A stretch of DNA of 64,000 nucleotides, from contig OX463778.1 in assembly GCA_949825025.1 (NCBI GenBank), forward strand, positions 18,940,196-19,004,195, in the 5' to 3' direction. Made by a program: the position numbers and the translations under genes. The stretch comes from Siphlonurus alternatus. Taxonomy: Eukaryota > Arthropoda > Insecta > Ephemeroptera > Siphlonuridae. The notes under the pieces are model-generated. The model searched no databases, was not told the DNA's origin, and saw only the letters and a program-made list of their open reading frames with translations. Shown here in pieces: positions 12,931 to 25,854 of the stretch (position 1 is the first letter of the stretch; each line of letters begins with the position of its first letter).

Positions 12931-13086
12931 TTATGGTTCATAAGACAAGCCATATTTGCATGCAATCAAGGACTCTGGTGTATAGTCTTTTCAATGTTAA
13001 ATAATCTCTAAAGTTGTGGGGTATAACTTGAAATTGTTGAATACTTAATATAATTGCTTGTTGTAAATTACAGGTGAGGAGCATAC

Positions 13087-13172
13087 CTTGACCACGCCCA
13101 CCACCATGACCACGCTGAGCAGCATCATAAAGAGTTGCGTGCCAATGATTGCGCAGTAGGCGATCTGGACAC
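13087..13172 (-). CDS. Internal exon: TM2
   Basis: An 86-base exon follows an acceptor TGTTCCAG and precedes the donor GTATGC. Its first two bases complete the split Gly codon from the preceding exon. The remaining 28 codons read VQIAYCAIIGTQLFMMLLS, VVMVVGVVK. This is a continuous hydrophobic stretch long enough for one membrane helix, ending in Lys at a phase-0 junction. The polypyrimidine tract is poor (the sequence just upstream is purine and A/C rich), so the acceptor is weaker than the others. The perfect frame match with both neighbours supports it. Confidence 0.85.
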
Positions 13173-14943
13173 CTGGAACAAAAACAAACAGGTAAACAAA
13201 CAAAAACCTACACTGTCAAGGAAGGGACTTTACAATATCCGGACCATGTTAACCATTGTGGGCAAATACTGAAATATTTACCTCTCTATGGCTCAGAGTC
13301 TCTATGTAATCATTGCGTGAATATAGAAGGAAATTTGGGGGCAAAAAAGCGTGAAAAAGGTAAATAAAAAATTGGAAATTCTGTACAAAATCTAAGCTTG
13401 GGGGGACGAAGAAAGGGGGAATTAACTGCAACTCTACAGAACTCCCATTTAACTGATTTTTTTACTGACACTGAAAAAAGTTAGTATCGTCGTCAGCATT
13501 AAAAGAAATTTCTTTGTGGCTGTAAATGTTAATAGCAAAAGTTCTTAAGAGCAATTTTACCTGACAATGGAGGGGTGGGCTAATTTTTAAATTTACTTTT
13601 CTTCAGAGTCTCTTTTAATGTGTTTACAAATACTCCCATCATTACATGTACACGGATAAAAATTTTCACAAATACCAGTATGTAATATTCACATTAACAA
13701 TAGATTTGTAAAATTTCTTACAAAGTTACTGTAAAAATCGCAATCTTGGGATTGTAAAATTATCTTTGTTAAATTTAACATTTAGTATGTAATTTTTGTG
13801 AGTCATGGGGGACGTAGTTTTACATACTTGGATCGGTAATCGAATTGATACGCAATTTTACTGCAAGTTGGTAAAAATTTGACATACCTAACTTGTTATC
13901 GAGAGTTTTTACAATGTTGTTTGTAAATTTTACTACGTTTGATAGTTATTTTTAAAAAGAAACCGTTATTTACTGTTGGTGAGATTTCTTTTAGTTTGTC
14001 TCCTGCTGCAGCGTGTGCAAGTTGATTATAAAAGATTGATTACAACTTCTGCAATATCAAGAAGAATTGTGATTTGAAGTGAAATGTGCAACGTTTGAAA
14101 GTTCACCATCGTCGTGAGGAATAATAACTTACGGTAAGCAAAGTGACTGTTATTTTATTTTGTATATGCAGGTTATCAATTGATGCTGGCTATGCTGATG
14201 CTGGATATGCTGTTGCCTCCAAAATTTACCCATGTTTTATTTTGTACATAGTCTAGTACATAGATTTATACTCTTATCCTCGCAAAATTTATCCTTACTT
14301 CTGTTGTATGTAATCATCGACATCAATATTTTATATCAATTGCTTTCTTGAAAGTTTCATTAAAATCTAACTTATGCATTTATTCGAGTCTGTACTTCCT
14401 ATTATAGCAGTAAACTGAAATAACCTTAATATATTTGTTGCTAGCTCTACATATATATAGTACGACTGCATTGGGCATTTCATAACCTTATGTCTCATGT
14501 TGTATTTGCATTGCAGGAATGAGGTATTGTTGCCGCCAAACCGCTCTGCATACCATTTGTTTTGCATCATTCGGCCACGTATTTCTACGCACCACATGCA
14601 CCACTTCTGTCCCCGGTCAGCGGGTCTCACGACGACGGAAGCACCCCACTAACAAGCACTGACGGTACACTAATCGTGAAACTACTGCCCATGCCCATTA
14701 ATTTTTGCAATCACTCTTGAATTAATTGTTTCGTACGTGTGTAAGCATGCAACATAATATTATATATCATTATTCACAAGAATTAGAATTATTTACTGTT
14801 AACATTGATTATTATAAATAAATTGTTAAAAAGACATTACCGCATATTCTTTCACCCTCCTCTCTATTTTTCTTACTTAAAACTTTAAAAGGAATTTAAA
14901 GTAGATGCAGCTTTGATACACCATACATGTTCTACAACTATAA

Positions 14944-15049
14944 TACTTATTATTTTTTTCATTGAACTTATGATACGATACACAAGCTATATATTATATA
15001 ATATATAGCTTGTGTATCGTATCATAAGTTCAATGAAAAATGATAAGTA
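14944..15049. repeat. Palindrome nested in the 1.77 kb element
   Basis: TGAACTTATGATACGATACA and its reverse complement surround an AT-rich centre with almost no loop. The outer bases also pair (CTTATTATTTTTTTCAT against ATGAAAAATGATAAG). It could be a nested MITE. Confidence 0.75.
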
Positions 15050-15090
15050 ATTTTAATTAAGGCATGGCAGACTACTAGAATAAACTTACT

Positions 15091-15250
15091 AGTTTAGTAT
15101 GTAAACTATAAAATTAATATTTACAGGGCAGTATGTAAAAGTATATAATATATAAATGAACAAGTTTAGTATGTAAACTAAAAAATGAATATTTACAGGG
15201 CAGTATGTAAAAGTATATAATATATAAATGAACAAGTTTAGTATGTAAAC
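15091..15250. repeat. 72-bp tandem repeat, about 2.2 units
   Basis: AGTTTAGTATGTAAAC starts at 15091, 15163 and 15235. Each unit also contains TTTACAGGGCAGTATGTAAA. The units lie within the right subterminal part of the 1.77 kb element. Confidence 0.85.
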
Positions 15251-16009
15251 GCGTTACAAACACGGTATGTAAATGAAAACAATATTAACAAACTGATTGG
15301 TAAAATATATATTACAATCCTAATATGTAAGTTTTTACATACTTACTCATTTAATGACAGAATAACAAGCCTAGTTTGTAAGATTTTAACATACTTGGTG
15401 TTAAAATTTTTATCCGTGTATAAGTTTAAGTTAAGTTTTAAGTTACCCATGCGCCATCACCGGGGATCTTGCGAACTATCGTTTTCCTGTCTAGAGATTC
15501 CTCATTTATAACACACGACTGTCCCACATTTGATGTTTGATTTATTTTTAATATTTCTGAAAATTTGATTTAATTTTTAACCGTGACGATGAGAAATTGA
15601 AATTATTACAAGCATATAATTATATTATTGATTTTCATAACTACGAAAAATCTCTTAAATTTATATAATAAATAAGTTTTTAGAAACACATGAATTCTTT
15701 TGTCTTTAAAAGCAATAACAAAAAATCTTAACTAATTGTCTAAATTATTTTAAGTTTTTAAATTTACATAATTTAACATCCTATAAGTATTTTTTTTCTT
15801 TTTTTTTTTATTACAGTATCAACATGAAAATTTTAAAGGTTAATAAAGTAAAGGCACGCTATGTACAACGTCTACAAAAATTAATGTAAACCTCTATTGT
15901 GTTTGTTTTTATATATAAAATAAATATATACGTAAAGAGTTTTGACGTTGTGTTTTCGATCATGTTTTTATATAAAATAGGATCTTTTGTATTCAATCTT
16001 ATCAATAAT

Positions 16010-16250
16010 TTAGGTGGTACGCAGGCAAACAAGTCTGGTGGTTGTTCGTTTCCTTCGTCCTTGCAACGTCCTTCATCTTTTCACCCTCGCCGCGTCCTGA
16101 GAGCTCTTCAGATGCGGTGTTGGTCCTGTGTGATCGCACCCCCCACCCCCACCCGGGCATTGTCACGTGATGGCAGGGGGGAGGCATCGATCAGCGCCTC
16201 AAAGCGCCTATGTTCCGTGTATATACCACACACGCTAAACCCGGCGGCAT
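16010..16250. other. GC-rich intronic island
   Basis: A block with CACCCCCACCCGGGC and CACGTGATGG stands out from AT-rich flanks. Frames exist on both strands without a recognised product. Function unknown. Confidence 0.3.
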
Positions 16251-16964
16251 GAATATTTCCCTTCTGATAACATATATGAGCTTAACTCTTGGAAAAAAAG
16301 AGGGAAAAAAGTTTTCTTATGTAGCTATTTTCAGATATATATCAAGCTTATATGCAAGGATAAAAAGTAAAGTGATTTAAAATTGAATTTATATTTTCTA
16401 TAGAATGCATATATATATCATATTATAATGTATATAAGTTTTTTTATATGTAAGTATGTTTCTATTTTTATTTTTAGCTTCCTCAGTTGTTTTTATTTTA
16501 TTTAAAAATTGAGGTTTAATATTTAAAAAAAAAATAGTATGTAATACATCATGCTTTATGTATACGTATAAAAATATATCATATATTGACACATGATAAA
16601 GTAAAATGTTTGTTAAAAGATAAATAATGTTGTGCAATTTTATAGTATATATATATATATGTTAATAATATTATATCCAACTAAAAAGTTGTGAATTTTA
16701 AAATAAATATTCATTGTTTTAAATATAAACAATATGGATTTTAAAATTAAATTACTATACATATTTTACGAATTTTATCCTAATAATTGATTTATGTGAT
16801 GCCATTAATAACAAATCAAAATAATCCCATAATTGGGACAGGGTAAAATGAACCGAATAATTAATGCTTGATAATTTATCTAATATTTTTTTACATACTG
16901 CTTTTTATTGAACCTCGAATTATACCGAAACCTGAAGTTGCAGGAACTCCCTAGGGCTACTCAC

Positions 16965-17052
16965 CATAGTAAACGTCTGCCAGATCGGTAATCCTGGCCT
17001 GGTTCACACTGATGCGCCAGCTGTAGATTAGAACCACCAAGATGGAGATGCT
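16965..17052 (-). CDS. Internal exon: end of TM1 and first loop
   Basis: An 88-base exon follows the acceptor TTTTTTTGCAG and precedes the donor GTGAGT. It encodes SISILVVLIYSW, which completes the first hydrophobic helix, then the polar loop RISVNQARITDLADVYY, and ends with the first base of a Gly codon (phase 1). A second AG lies two bases into the exon, but using it would break the frame with both neighbours. The loop with Trp-Arg and Asn-Gln after TM1 would be the first inter-helix loop; its topology is not determined here. The 12.4 kb intron upstream and 3.8 kb intron downstream show no other exon that fits the phase. Confidence 0.85.
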
Positions 17053-17716
17053 CTGCAAAAAAACAACAACAAAATATTTGTCTGTAAGAAATGCAAGCAA
17101 AAAATTTAAAGTAATTTGATTAGATATTGGTTTATTTTATCAATTTGTTAATCAACATTTTGATTGATTACATAATTATATTTATTTTTATCAAAACATT
17201 TGTTGTTTAAAAATTGAAATTGCATTTAAAAAAACAATAATAAATATACAGTAATCATATATAGGTTATTTATTTTTTCCTTCAAATTATTCGATACATA
17301 AATTGCAATTTTAAAAAAATGTGAAAGGGTGACATTCCTTGCGTAACTGAAGGAACGCGAAAATTCCAATTAGGATGGTCGTCAATGACAATAACTTTAC
17401 TGTAATAACATGAGTTAAATATGCATTGACTGGGGTACAGATGTATAGGTGGAGGGGAAAGATGAAGCCCATATTGGGTTTAAAATTGTATGCTCTTTTT
17501 TTAACTTATGAGCCCGGTTCCTTCCAATTTTCTTTTTGACGGAGAAGTTAAAATTCAAAAGTTCTGTCAAACCACTGCAGTCACTGACGTTACGTGATGT
17601 AGCATCCCAAATTTGTTTTGGCATTAATTTGTCACGGCGAGAAGAATATAAATTCACGCTACAATTTAAAAAAAAAAGTTTTCTTTTTTTTTTAAATCTG
17701 TAGTGTATTTATTTTA

Positions 17717-18105
17717 TTAAGGGTAAGATAACACGAACAATCGATTGTTGTAGTCCCATTTGATTAACATGTAAACCTTAGCAACCTCATAATGATTCTG
17801 ATTTTTTTTGAGAGACAGTTCTTGGCATCAAAAAAATATGGAAAAAATTTCAAGACAATCGGACGATCCAATTTTTTTAAATGAATTTTTTAAATTTTCA
17901 GTATAGGGCTTTCCCATGGAGACCTAAACTAAGAAATTAATTTTAAAAAATTGGATTGTCCGATTGTTTTGAAATTTTTTCCATATTTTTTTGGTGCCAA
18001 GAACTGTCCCTAAAAAAATTCAGAATCATTATGAGGTTGCTAAGGTTTACATGTTAATCAAATGGGACTACCAACAATCGATTGTTTGTGTTATCTTACC
18101 CTTAA
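17717..18105. mobile_element. TTAA-flanked palindromic MITE
   Basis: TTAA at 17717-17720 and 18102-18105 brackets inverted arms that begin GGGTAAGATAACACGAACAA and end CTTACCC. The arms pair almost to the centre (AATTTTTTTAAATG loop region), about 170 bases each with small mismatches. The first three bases, GGG, match those of the 3801 element, but the rest of the sequence differs. Piggybac-like by target site; non-coding. Confidence 0.8.
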
Positions 18106-19429
18106 ACGGAAAAATATGAGTTTTCCTCAATGCTGATTCTCTCTATACACTGTTATTTTTTTATGTTATGATGTGATTAATATACAATATTAATCACAAC
18201 ACTAAGGAGAGTCGCAGGCAATAGATCTAAAAGCAAATAATTTCTGTTTCAATCTAAATTTAAAACTTTTAGGTTGTATGAATATTTTATTACATTTAAC
18301 ATTATGTTTATTTTTTTAAAAAAAAATATGAGATCTGAAAACCAAAAAATGCATGAGATTCTTGAAATATATTATTATGATGATAATAATATAAAATGTA
18401 ATAAATAAACAGTTTTACATAATATATGAAGTTTTAAAAGAATAAATTCAAAAATTCGATTTTTTATTTTTACATACCAATGTTTTACATACACATGATT
18501 GTGTTATTATTCTTATAGCACAGCTATTGAATTTATTGAATTTTATATTTCATGTTGGAACACAAAATTTACTCTTGCTCTAGAAAACACTACACCATGT
18601 CAGTATCTATTGTCCCATATACTGTACATGTAATATATGAAACAAAATTTCTAGCTGTGTATATGTATGTGCTATGACTTAAATATGAATAATGCTTATT
18701 TCACTCACGTACACCCCCATGGTATGCTGTGTATTCTGCTCTTGTATTACTTTACCATCTCTACCTCCTTCTTCCAATTTTTTTTTCTTATATACATTTT
18801 TTTAATAATTTGAAAGAATATAACGTGCAAAGAATTTTAAAGTTATATCACGCATACATAATAAAAACATGTTAGTGTAATAATATACAAGAAGAAAAAA
18901 AAATAGTCTTTTTGATATTAAAGAATGTTGCACAATATAACGGGGTCTTGTTAAAAGAATATAGAGAACGAAAGTGAGAGATAGAAAAGGCATCTCCATT
19001 TCTCTTGTGTGCCACGAATGAAGAATATTATGACGAGAGAGGAAAAGTACGACAAAAGGTTGCTACACGTCGCTGAGTGCGTGGGAAATGTTACGGACCG
19101 TCGCCAGCTGCTCCAAACTTGTGATGTGTCCGACTGTCCACTACACTTCACTGAGCAGAAAAACTTCTTATACATGATATTGTTACCGAGCATTTTAAAT
19201 TAATTGAAAATTATCTTAATCTGATTTTTTTTTCAAGTGCTACTATATATTTATATTTCTATAAGTTTATTTTTTTCCCCAACATAATAACCCTTTTCTC
19301 TACATTTTGTATAAATATAATTAAAAAACTTTAATGTAATATTAAAAGTCATTCATTACACATGTTTCATAATTTTATTTAAAAAAAAAAAAAAAGATAC
19401 AATTTGAGTCTTTAAAAGTAAATGTATTG

Positions 19430-19600
19430 AGACGGGTCTGTTATGTTTGGTGAACTGTAGGGGGCGCACTCACAGCGGGGGCTGGACACAAGAGCCTTCC
19501 AGGGCCACCTGCACTCTCCTCTCTGCGTCATGGGACGTGACAGCAGACTGAAGCTGACATCCACGTCACATCCCATAAACACGACCTCGAGTATTAAAAA
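19430..19600. other. GC-rich intronic block, unassigned
   Basis: The block has GC content well above its surroundings and an open minus-strand frame that ends at a possible donor (GTGAGTG). I see no convincing acceptor and no known protein. It could be an exon of another transcript or a regulatory block. Confidence 0.25.
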
Positions 19601-22027
19601 ACTTTTCTCAGAATAATGTTGTATTCAAATTGCTTTTTTTTTTTTACTTTTCTGTCTTTCTAGATTTTAATTTATTAAATGTGTGTTCACATTTTCACAA
19701 CTAAATAAGTGAGGCAATTTTAATTTGAGTAAAAAAAACAGTGATTATGTAATAATTAGTGGTTAAATACTAAAAAGGTCTATTTCAAGACTACTATTTC
19801 TAAAATAAAACGATTCGCAAATAGAATTTTTGCCTAAGACAGTAATTGACACCTGCCAATTATAATAAAAACTAGGATGGAACCTTTAATCAGAACACCA
19901 CAGATTATTCAGTGAATTGCTTTTTCTGCGTTATTTCCATGCTACCTGTCCAATGGTACCTTTGATGAACAAATTTATAATATTTGTTGACTATTAAATA
20001 TTAATCATATTGATTAATTATTTTTCCATAAAAAACTCTAAAATATGAATGCATGCTACTTATTTGGTGTTTTTATTCTAAAAGCATCATATTTAATGGT
20101 AAAATAAATCACAAACATAAGCAGCCTTTAAAATCCTAAATACAAACAGTTTATGTTTTTTACATTTTTTTCTTTTCATAATATTCCCGTTTCTATTTAT
20201 TTTGTTAAAAAATATTATATTTGCGACGATCCAATTTATGCTGCGTACTTTATTCAAGCTCCTATCTCTCTCCCTAACTATATGTACTGTAATTTATCAT
20301 ACATGTCTTGTATTTTTTTTTTTAATTTCCAACTGTCTTTTTTTCTTCAATTATTGAATTTCTCCTGCTATTCTTTACATCAAGTACTCTTTTCTTAACT
20401 TCTTTGACATGACTTTTTCAATCGCAAGATTTGCTTTGCTTGCGGCTGGTAGAAAAAGCTTGTTAAAATTATTATTATCTGTAATGAAAATATAAAAATT
20501 ACACTCTGAAGTACATATTTCATCTAGTTTCATGTACTGATATTAAAGTTTTCTTTTGTGCAAAATAAAACACTGCTCTCACAACAACCTAAGAAAGTTA
20601 AATAAAATATATTTTATATTTTTCTTGCAAGATCAACAATTTTGTGAAGATAATAAATTTGTTCAGCAGAAGATGTTCCACTTTTACGAGTTTTCCAAAC
20701 TCTTGGGGTGTATTGTACAATTCTATGTAAAATGGCGTATATTTTTTTTTTTCTGAAAAATAAAATTCCGAGGTTCTTTTTAACAAGCCTTCAAAAGAGG
20801 GAAAATTTTGATTGATATAATGCACACCGATGACAGAAAATGCATCTTGAAATTATTAAATAATCATTTCATTAATAAAAACGTCATTTGAATTATGATT
20901 TCATGGAGTATTTTTACACCTTGTCTTCATGAAAAATCTAAGTATTTATAGTAAAATATTGTTCTGTCAAAGTTTAAACATTTATAATATATGAAATCTA
21001 ATTTCTATTATTAGAAAGATCTATTTATGAAAGTTAAAAAAAATAATTTAATTAAAACAGTATTTAATTTACTTTTTCAAATTAATTTAATATATCATCT
21101 TAATTACTTTTTTTTAAATATATAATAACTTAATAATATATGTAACTTTATAAAAAAAAATGCAATTACTTCCACTACTATTTTTTTATATAAATTTAAT
21201 ATGAAAATTTATCACTACTTGAAGATAATTAGAAGAATAATTGGTTCCCGTTAACGAATTACACGTTGCGCTACTACATTTAGAGAGAGCTGAGAGCACT
21301 TCAGGACAAATTAAAAGGCCTGCTGGTCGGGAATTAACTGACAGACCGCATTACGTGTGACTTGCTATAGCTCTTTACTTCTCATCCCTACCATGACTCT
21401 TACCAGTGACGTCACTTGTATAATTATCGACATTAATAAAGTGTGAATGAACTAGTAATAATCTCGTTATTAAATAATTAAATAATGTAGATTAAAATAT
21501 AATTCATACTATTGTTTTGTTAATTAACCTTTATGAATTATTTTATTTTTATTAGAATGAAAATACACAATGCTACAATTATTGTACTGTTCATATACCA
21601 TGCAATCATATTATATACGCCCATAATTTTGTATTGTTTCTGTATTTTGTTTGTTAATTAAACGTTTAATATTTAAATGAACCTATAAATTTTTTGTGCT
21701 GTTATAGTTATAAGTGTAAAAATAAAATTTAAAAAATACTATTTGATTAAACATAGTCTCATGTTATTAAAAAGAAAAATGCTGCATAGTAAATTATAAT
21801 TTATCTTCTGAAGTATTAAATAAATAATTGGATACATTAATTTGATATAATATTACTGAATTTAAATATTAGTTTAAAAGAGGTAAATATATTTTAACTG
21901 GTAAAAGTCTCACTGTATATAGGCGGTGATATGCATACATTTGACTTGTAATATAAATATATCGTAAGTAGTATAGTAGTTCTACGTATGTGTGCACAAG
22001 AAGACTACGAACGATTGTGGTTTTTCG

Positions 22028-22030
<3 letters not shown>

Positions 22031-22080
<50 letters not shown>
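22031..22080. repeat. CT microsatellite
   Basis: A perfect (CT)n tract of 50 bases. Confidence 0.97.
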
Positions 22081-22083
<3 letters not shown>

Positions 22084-22972
22084 AAATGGATAAAATGGAT
22101 AGAAGTTTCTCCGTGCTCGATGCTCTTGCTAGCTGAGTTGGTTCGCGTCAACCAACATTCGAGTCGATCCGAATTAAATTAGATTGTTGGGGCGTTGAGT
22201 GTAAAGGGAGGATGGATGGGGGACCAAGATAGCTAGCAGCAGCTGTATAAACTGCCACCGCCACTGGCAAAAGAGGTATTCTTTGAACATAGCTGCAGCA
22301 TCTATATAAGATCAATTGTAAAATCTTCTTTCGTACAGAAGATCTGGGCGAATAATCAAATTTTAGAAGTTAAAGTAAAAGAGACACAGAAGGGTAGAAC
22401 AAAATAAAGGAGGAGAAAGGAATGATATGTGAAAGTGAAAAGAGATTTCTTTTATAAGCTGTGAAGGCATAGATTTTTTTTATCTAAAAGATAACAGAAT
22501 GTGAGAGATTTAAAACGTTTTAAAAGTAAAGTATCGTAAGTTAATGTAATAATGAGAAAAATATTCAGAAAATTGTTTTCTTATTTGAATGCATAGAATT
22601 TTTAAATGTGTTAAAGGAAAAAAATTATTACATCATATTACTGGTAATACCTTTTACGACGTTAGAATATTGTATTAAATATTATTTTATAAATAGAAAA
22701 AAAAATGCAAAACACTTTCGTATTTCGTAATTTCTCACGATGGTACATTTTTTTTAATTGATGCAGGTCATGAAGGAGCAACGTACACCAACTACCACTC
22801 AACCTACTTTACAAGGGGTGACCGTCGTCAAGTGGCGCCCTGTTAGTCAGCAACCATATGTATACAGAATTGTTGTTTTATGTGCAAGAGAGAAAATCTG
22901 AGTTTTCATTTCCATCTCGTCAAGATTTTCTGAATTAATAATTTTAATTTCTGCATTCAACAATTTACTGAC

Positions 22973-22974
<2 letters not shown>

Positions 22975-23037
<63 letters not shown>
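22975..23037. repeat. AT microsatellite
   Basis: A perfect (TA)n tract of about 63 bases. Confidence 0.97.
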
Positions 23038-23040
<3 letters not shown>

Positions 23041-23972
23041 ATGTGTCAAGTTGTTTCTTGGTTCATAAGCTTATTTAATACTCTCCAGTAGATTTTATAT
23101 GAAATAATAATAGCCATTTCCATGAAATAAGTGAATATTTATTATACGAGAACAAAACAAGTACTTGATATATTTATTTATCATCAGCATTATCATTTCA
23201 TTCCCAGTTAAAAAACACGGTTGACATCAATGTATAATAATATTCAATATCAGTTGTTAAATTTACGATAAACCATTTTATAACAATATTACTTAAATAG
23301 TTAAGCTTAAATAAACCTTTTATTACATATTTTTTTAACAACTGGTTTATTTATTTCCAGTTTTTAAAAGCATTACAAAAGCTTATTGACTTAATAAAAT
23401 GCTTCAAAAAATAGACAGTAAATGAAAAAGATATACTGAGAGAAAGACTTTTAAAATTTGCATTTAATTTTTAAGCACTGTTTCTGTTGTTAGTGAAAAA
23501 TAAATTATCAATTAACTTTCAATTAAGTAAGGAGAATTTAATTTATACTTAAGTAGCGTTGGTGAATTTGAAGACGACTAAAAATATAAGGACCTAAGCC
23601 CATATTGTTGTTGTTGTTGTTTTATTTTGTTCTCAAATATATAAAAACATCCCGTAAGATGGAAAAATGAAGAAACCAAATTATCGCACTATAGGCCAAT
23701 ACGTTGATGAATTCACGACTAGTTTGTAAAAATAAATACAAGGGGCATAAGGACTGAAAAAACAACAACCAAACACAAACAAATAAAATGGTGAAAATTA
23801 GAAATTTGTACAACTAATTTTAACTGTTCTTGATAAAATATTTTTGTAAATATATTTTTCAAAACTTGATTAAGTATACATATTTGAAAATCAGTTATGA
23901 AACTTATGAATATAATGTCTTTTGAAAAAATAACACTGAATTGTTCTATAAATATATATTTTTTTTTTGAAC

Positions 23973-24240
23973 TTAAGAAGCGATTTTTATACCAGGTGGA
24001 TTTTCATTACGATAGCGGCGATGCGATACAATTTTGACGTAAAAGCTGTGAAATACCATATTGCAAGTGAATTCGCAGGGTGGTGGCAGCAAATATTGCA
24101 TTGATTACGATGCTTTTTTTTAATCACCAAATATGGCCGCCAATGTATGTTACAGCAAGTGTGCATTATTCGCATCGCATCGCAGGCTGGAAATTGCTCA
24201 TGAGAATCCACCTTTTCAAGTAAGAAAAACGCTTCTTAAA
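23973..24240. mobile_element. TTAA-flanked GCGAT-type MITE
   Basis: TTAAGAAGCGATTTTTATAC at the left is mirrored by GTAAGAAAAACGCTTCTTAA at the right. Inside, AGGTGGATTTTCATTACGAT is mirrored by GCTCATGAGAATCCACCT. The central CCAAATATGGCCGCCA and TTACAGCAAGTGTGCATTAT are shared with 8200-8260. The ends can be read as TTAA duplication, or as TAA duplication shifted by one base, so the superfamily is uncertain. The minus-strand frame here is repeat sequence. Confidence 0.65.
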
Positions 24241-25650
24241 TCTTGCTGAATCGCTCCAAAGTAATTCTTAAACACATATTTGTTTGAAAGATTTTAAAAA
24301 TATCTTAAATTTTGGTATTTTTATTATTATTATTATCCTTACGTTTTCATTATTATTATTTTATAATAATAATGTTGATTTTTTTTCAAAGGTTCTTTTA
24401 AGATGGGTATTATATTTAGTTATTTACAATCAAAATTTTACTGAAAGGGAAGCCACTTTATTGATTTTTTTTTTTCAAATTCAATTAAACTATAAATTAT
24501 AAGAAAAGACTCTCAAAATCAATAAATCATTATCACCATGATATTGATATTCATAAAACATGAAAATTTTGTATAAAATAAATGTTAAAAATAAAATTTC
24601 TCTGTTAAGCAGAGTTTATAATAAGAACTGTTTTAATATCTTTAATAACGGAGATGTGAACCTTATAATATAACCCGCCTTTATACTTGCTGGCACTGCA
24701 GCTTTGATAGAAACTACGGTTACATGGCAGTGTCTAACGTGGATTATTTGACAACTGATCCTAAGATTATCCATATTATTCGCTCATGTAAACACAGTGA
24801 TAAAGATAAAAATATTGTATTTTTGGACTAAGTTATCGCAAAAGGAGTTTGCTTTCCCCAGTTCCCCATAAATTACGTCATAAATTCTTGTAAACAATTG
24901 ACTTTAATCCTGCCTGATTTGCTGAAGCTCTAAAAAAAATTGTAGTTTGAAGAACACTTGGCCATCCCCAAAGTGTTTAATTTTCCATCTAGACTTCATT
25001 TTAATGCTTACAAACAAAGCAAAGTTAAGGTTTTTTGGTGTCCCTAGGTGTACAATTTACGATGAAAACTAAGGTTGTATAAAATGCTTTTGCAAGAACA
25101 AAACAGCATGAGCGAGAAGGAAGAGAGAGGTGGCGTTAAGAGCTAACTGTCCGCTGCAGCAGCAGTATAGTAAGAAAAATACGAGACAGCTTGAAAGCCC
25201 TTGTAACAAAGTTTGTTTTACAATGCAAATATAAGAAGACGGGGACGTCATCCATTGTAGGCAATCCTTTTTTCCCCCTCAGTCTGAGCCCGCTCAACAA
25301 GTAGTGGAAACTAACTTGGGGAGGAGGCGTGTTGCTCATTTGCATTGACCTTGCCAGGGAAATTTTAAGTTTTAATATTTACAATGACTTATATATGATT
25401 ATACATAACATTAAATAAAAATAATTAATGTATAACTTTTAATTATGTTTAGTTATGTTATTGATATTACCAAAAATTACTTTTGTTGATGTTAATGTTT
25501 ATTGTAAAATGTTAGTGAAGAATGCATTTTAGTAGTTTCCTGATATAATACTACTTACACTTAGTATAATGGAATAGACCATTGAGTACTATTGTCACAA
25601 GGTTTAGAGCTACATGAAAAAATTAAAAAGTTACATGATTTTCATTCTAA

Positions 25651-25854
25651 AGGCGGATTCACATGGCGATTTCTATCATGCAACGCGATGCGAATAATGC
25701 GCACTTGGTGGCTATATTTGGCGATTAAAAAAAGAGCACCGCAATTAACGCGATTTCGCTACCGCAACCTGGTGAATTCGCTCGCCGCATAGGATTTCAC
25801 AGCTTGTGTGACAAAATCGCGTCGCATCGCCGTTGTCGCCATCTGGATGCGCCT
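25651..25854. mobile_element. Harbinger-like MITE with TAA duplication
   Basis: The ends AGGCGGATTCACATGGCGAT and TCGCCATCTGGATGCGCCT are inverted and flanked by TAA at 25648-25650 and 25855-25857. A 3-bp TAA duplication with such GC-rich ends is typical of PIF/Harbinger elements. The inside repeats GCGATGCG/CGCATCGC. The same motifs appear at 23994-24213, 8130-8250 and 3627-3690. Non-coding, 204 bases. Confidence 0.75.

Larger units (their letters stand above)
13651..15418. mobile_element. 1.77 kb TA-flanked TIR element with subterminal repeats
   Basis: The inverted ends CACGGATAAAAATTTT and AAAATTTTTATCCGTG are each flanked outside by TA, as in Tc1/mariner-type insertion. Subterminal regions on both sides carry many copies of TATGTAA in both orientations, often beside A/T runs. 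The right subterminal region has a 72-bp tandem repeat. The interior holds only short frames; a candidate exon-like segment after TTGCATTGCAG at 14518 has no recognised product. It is likely non-autonomous or a decayed autonomous element. Confidence 0.65.
13173..16964 (-). other. Intron (3.8 kb) between TM1 and TM2 exons
   Basis: This intron is largely occupied by the 1.77 kb TA-flanked element at 13651-15418. The rest is AT-rich apart from a GC-rich island at 16010-16250. Confidence 0.75.
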
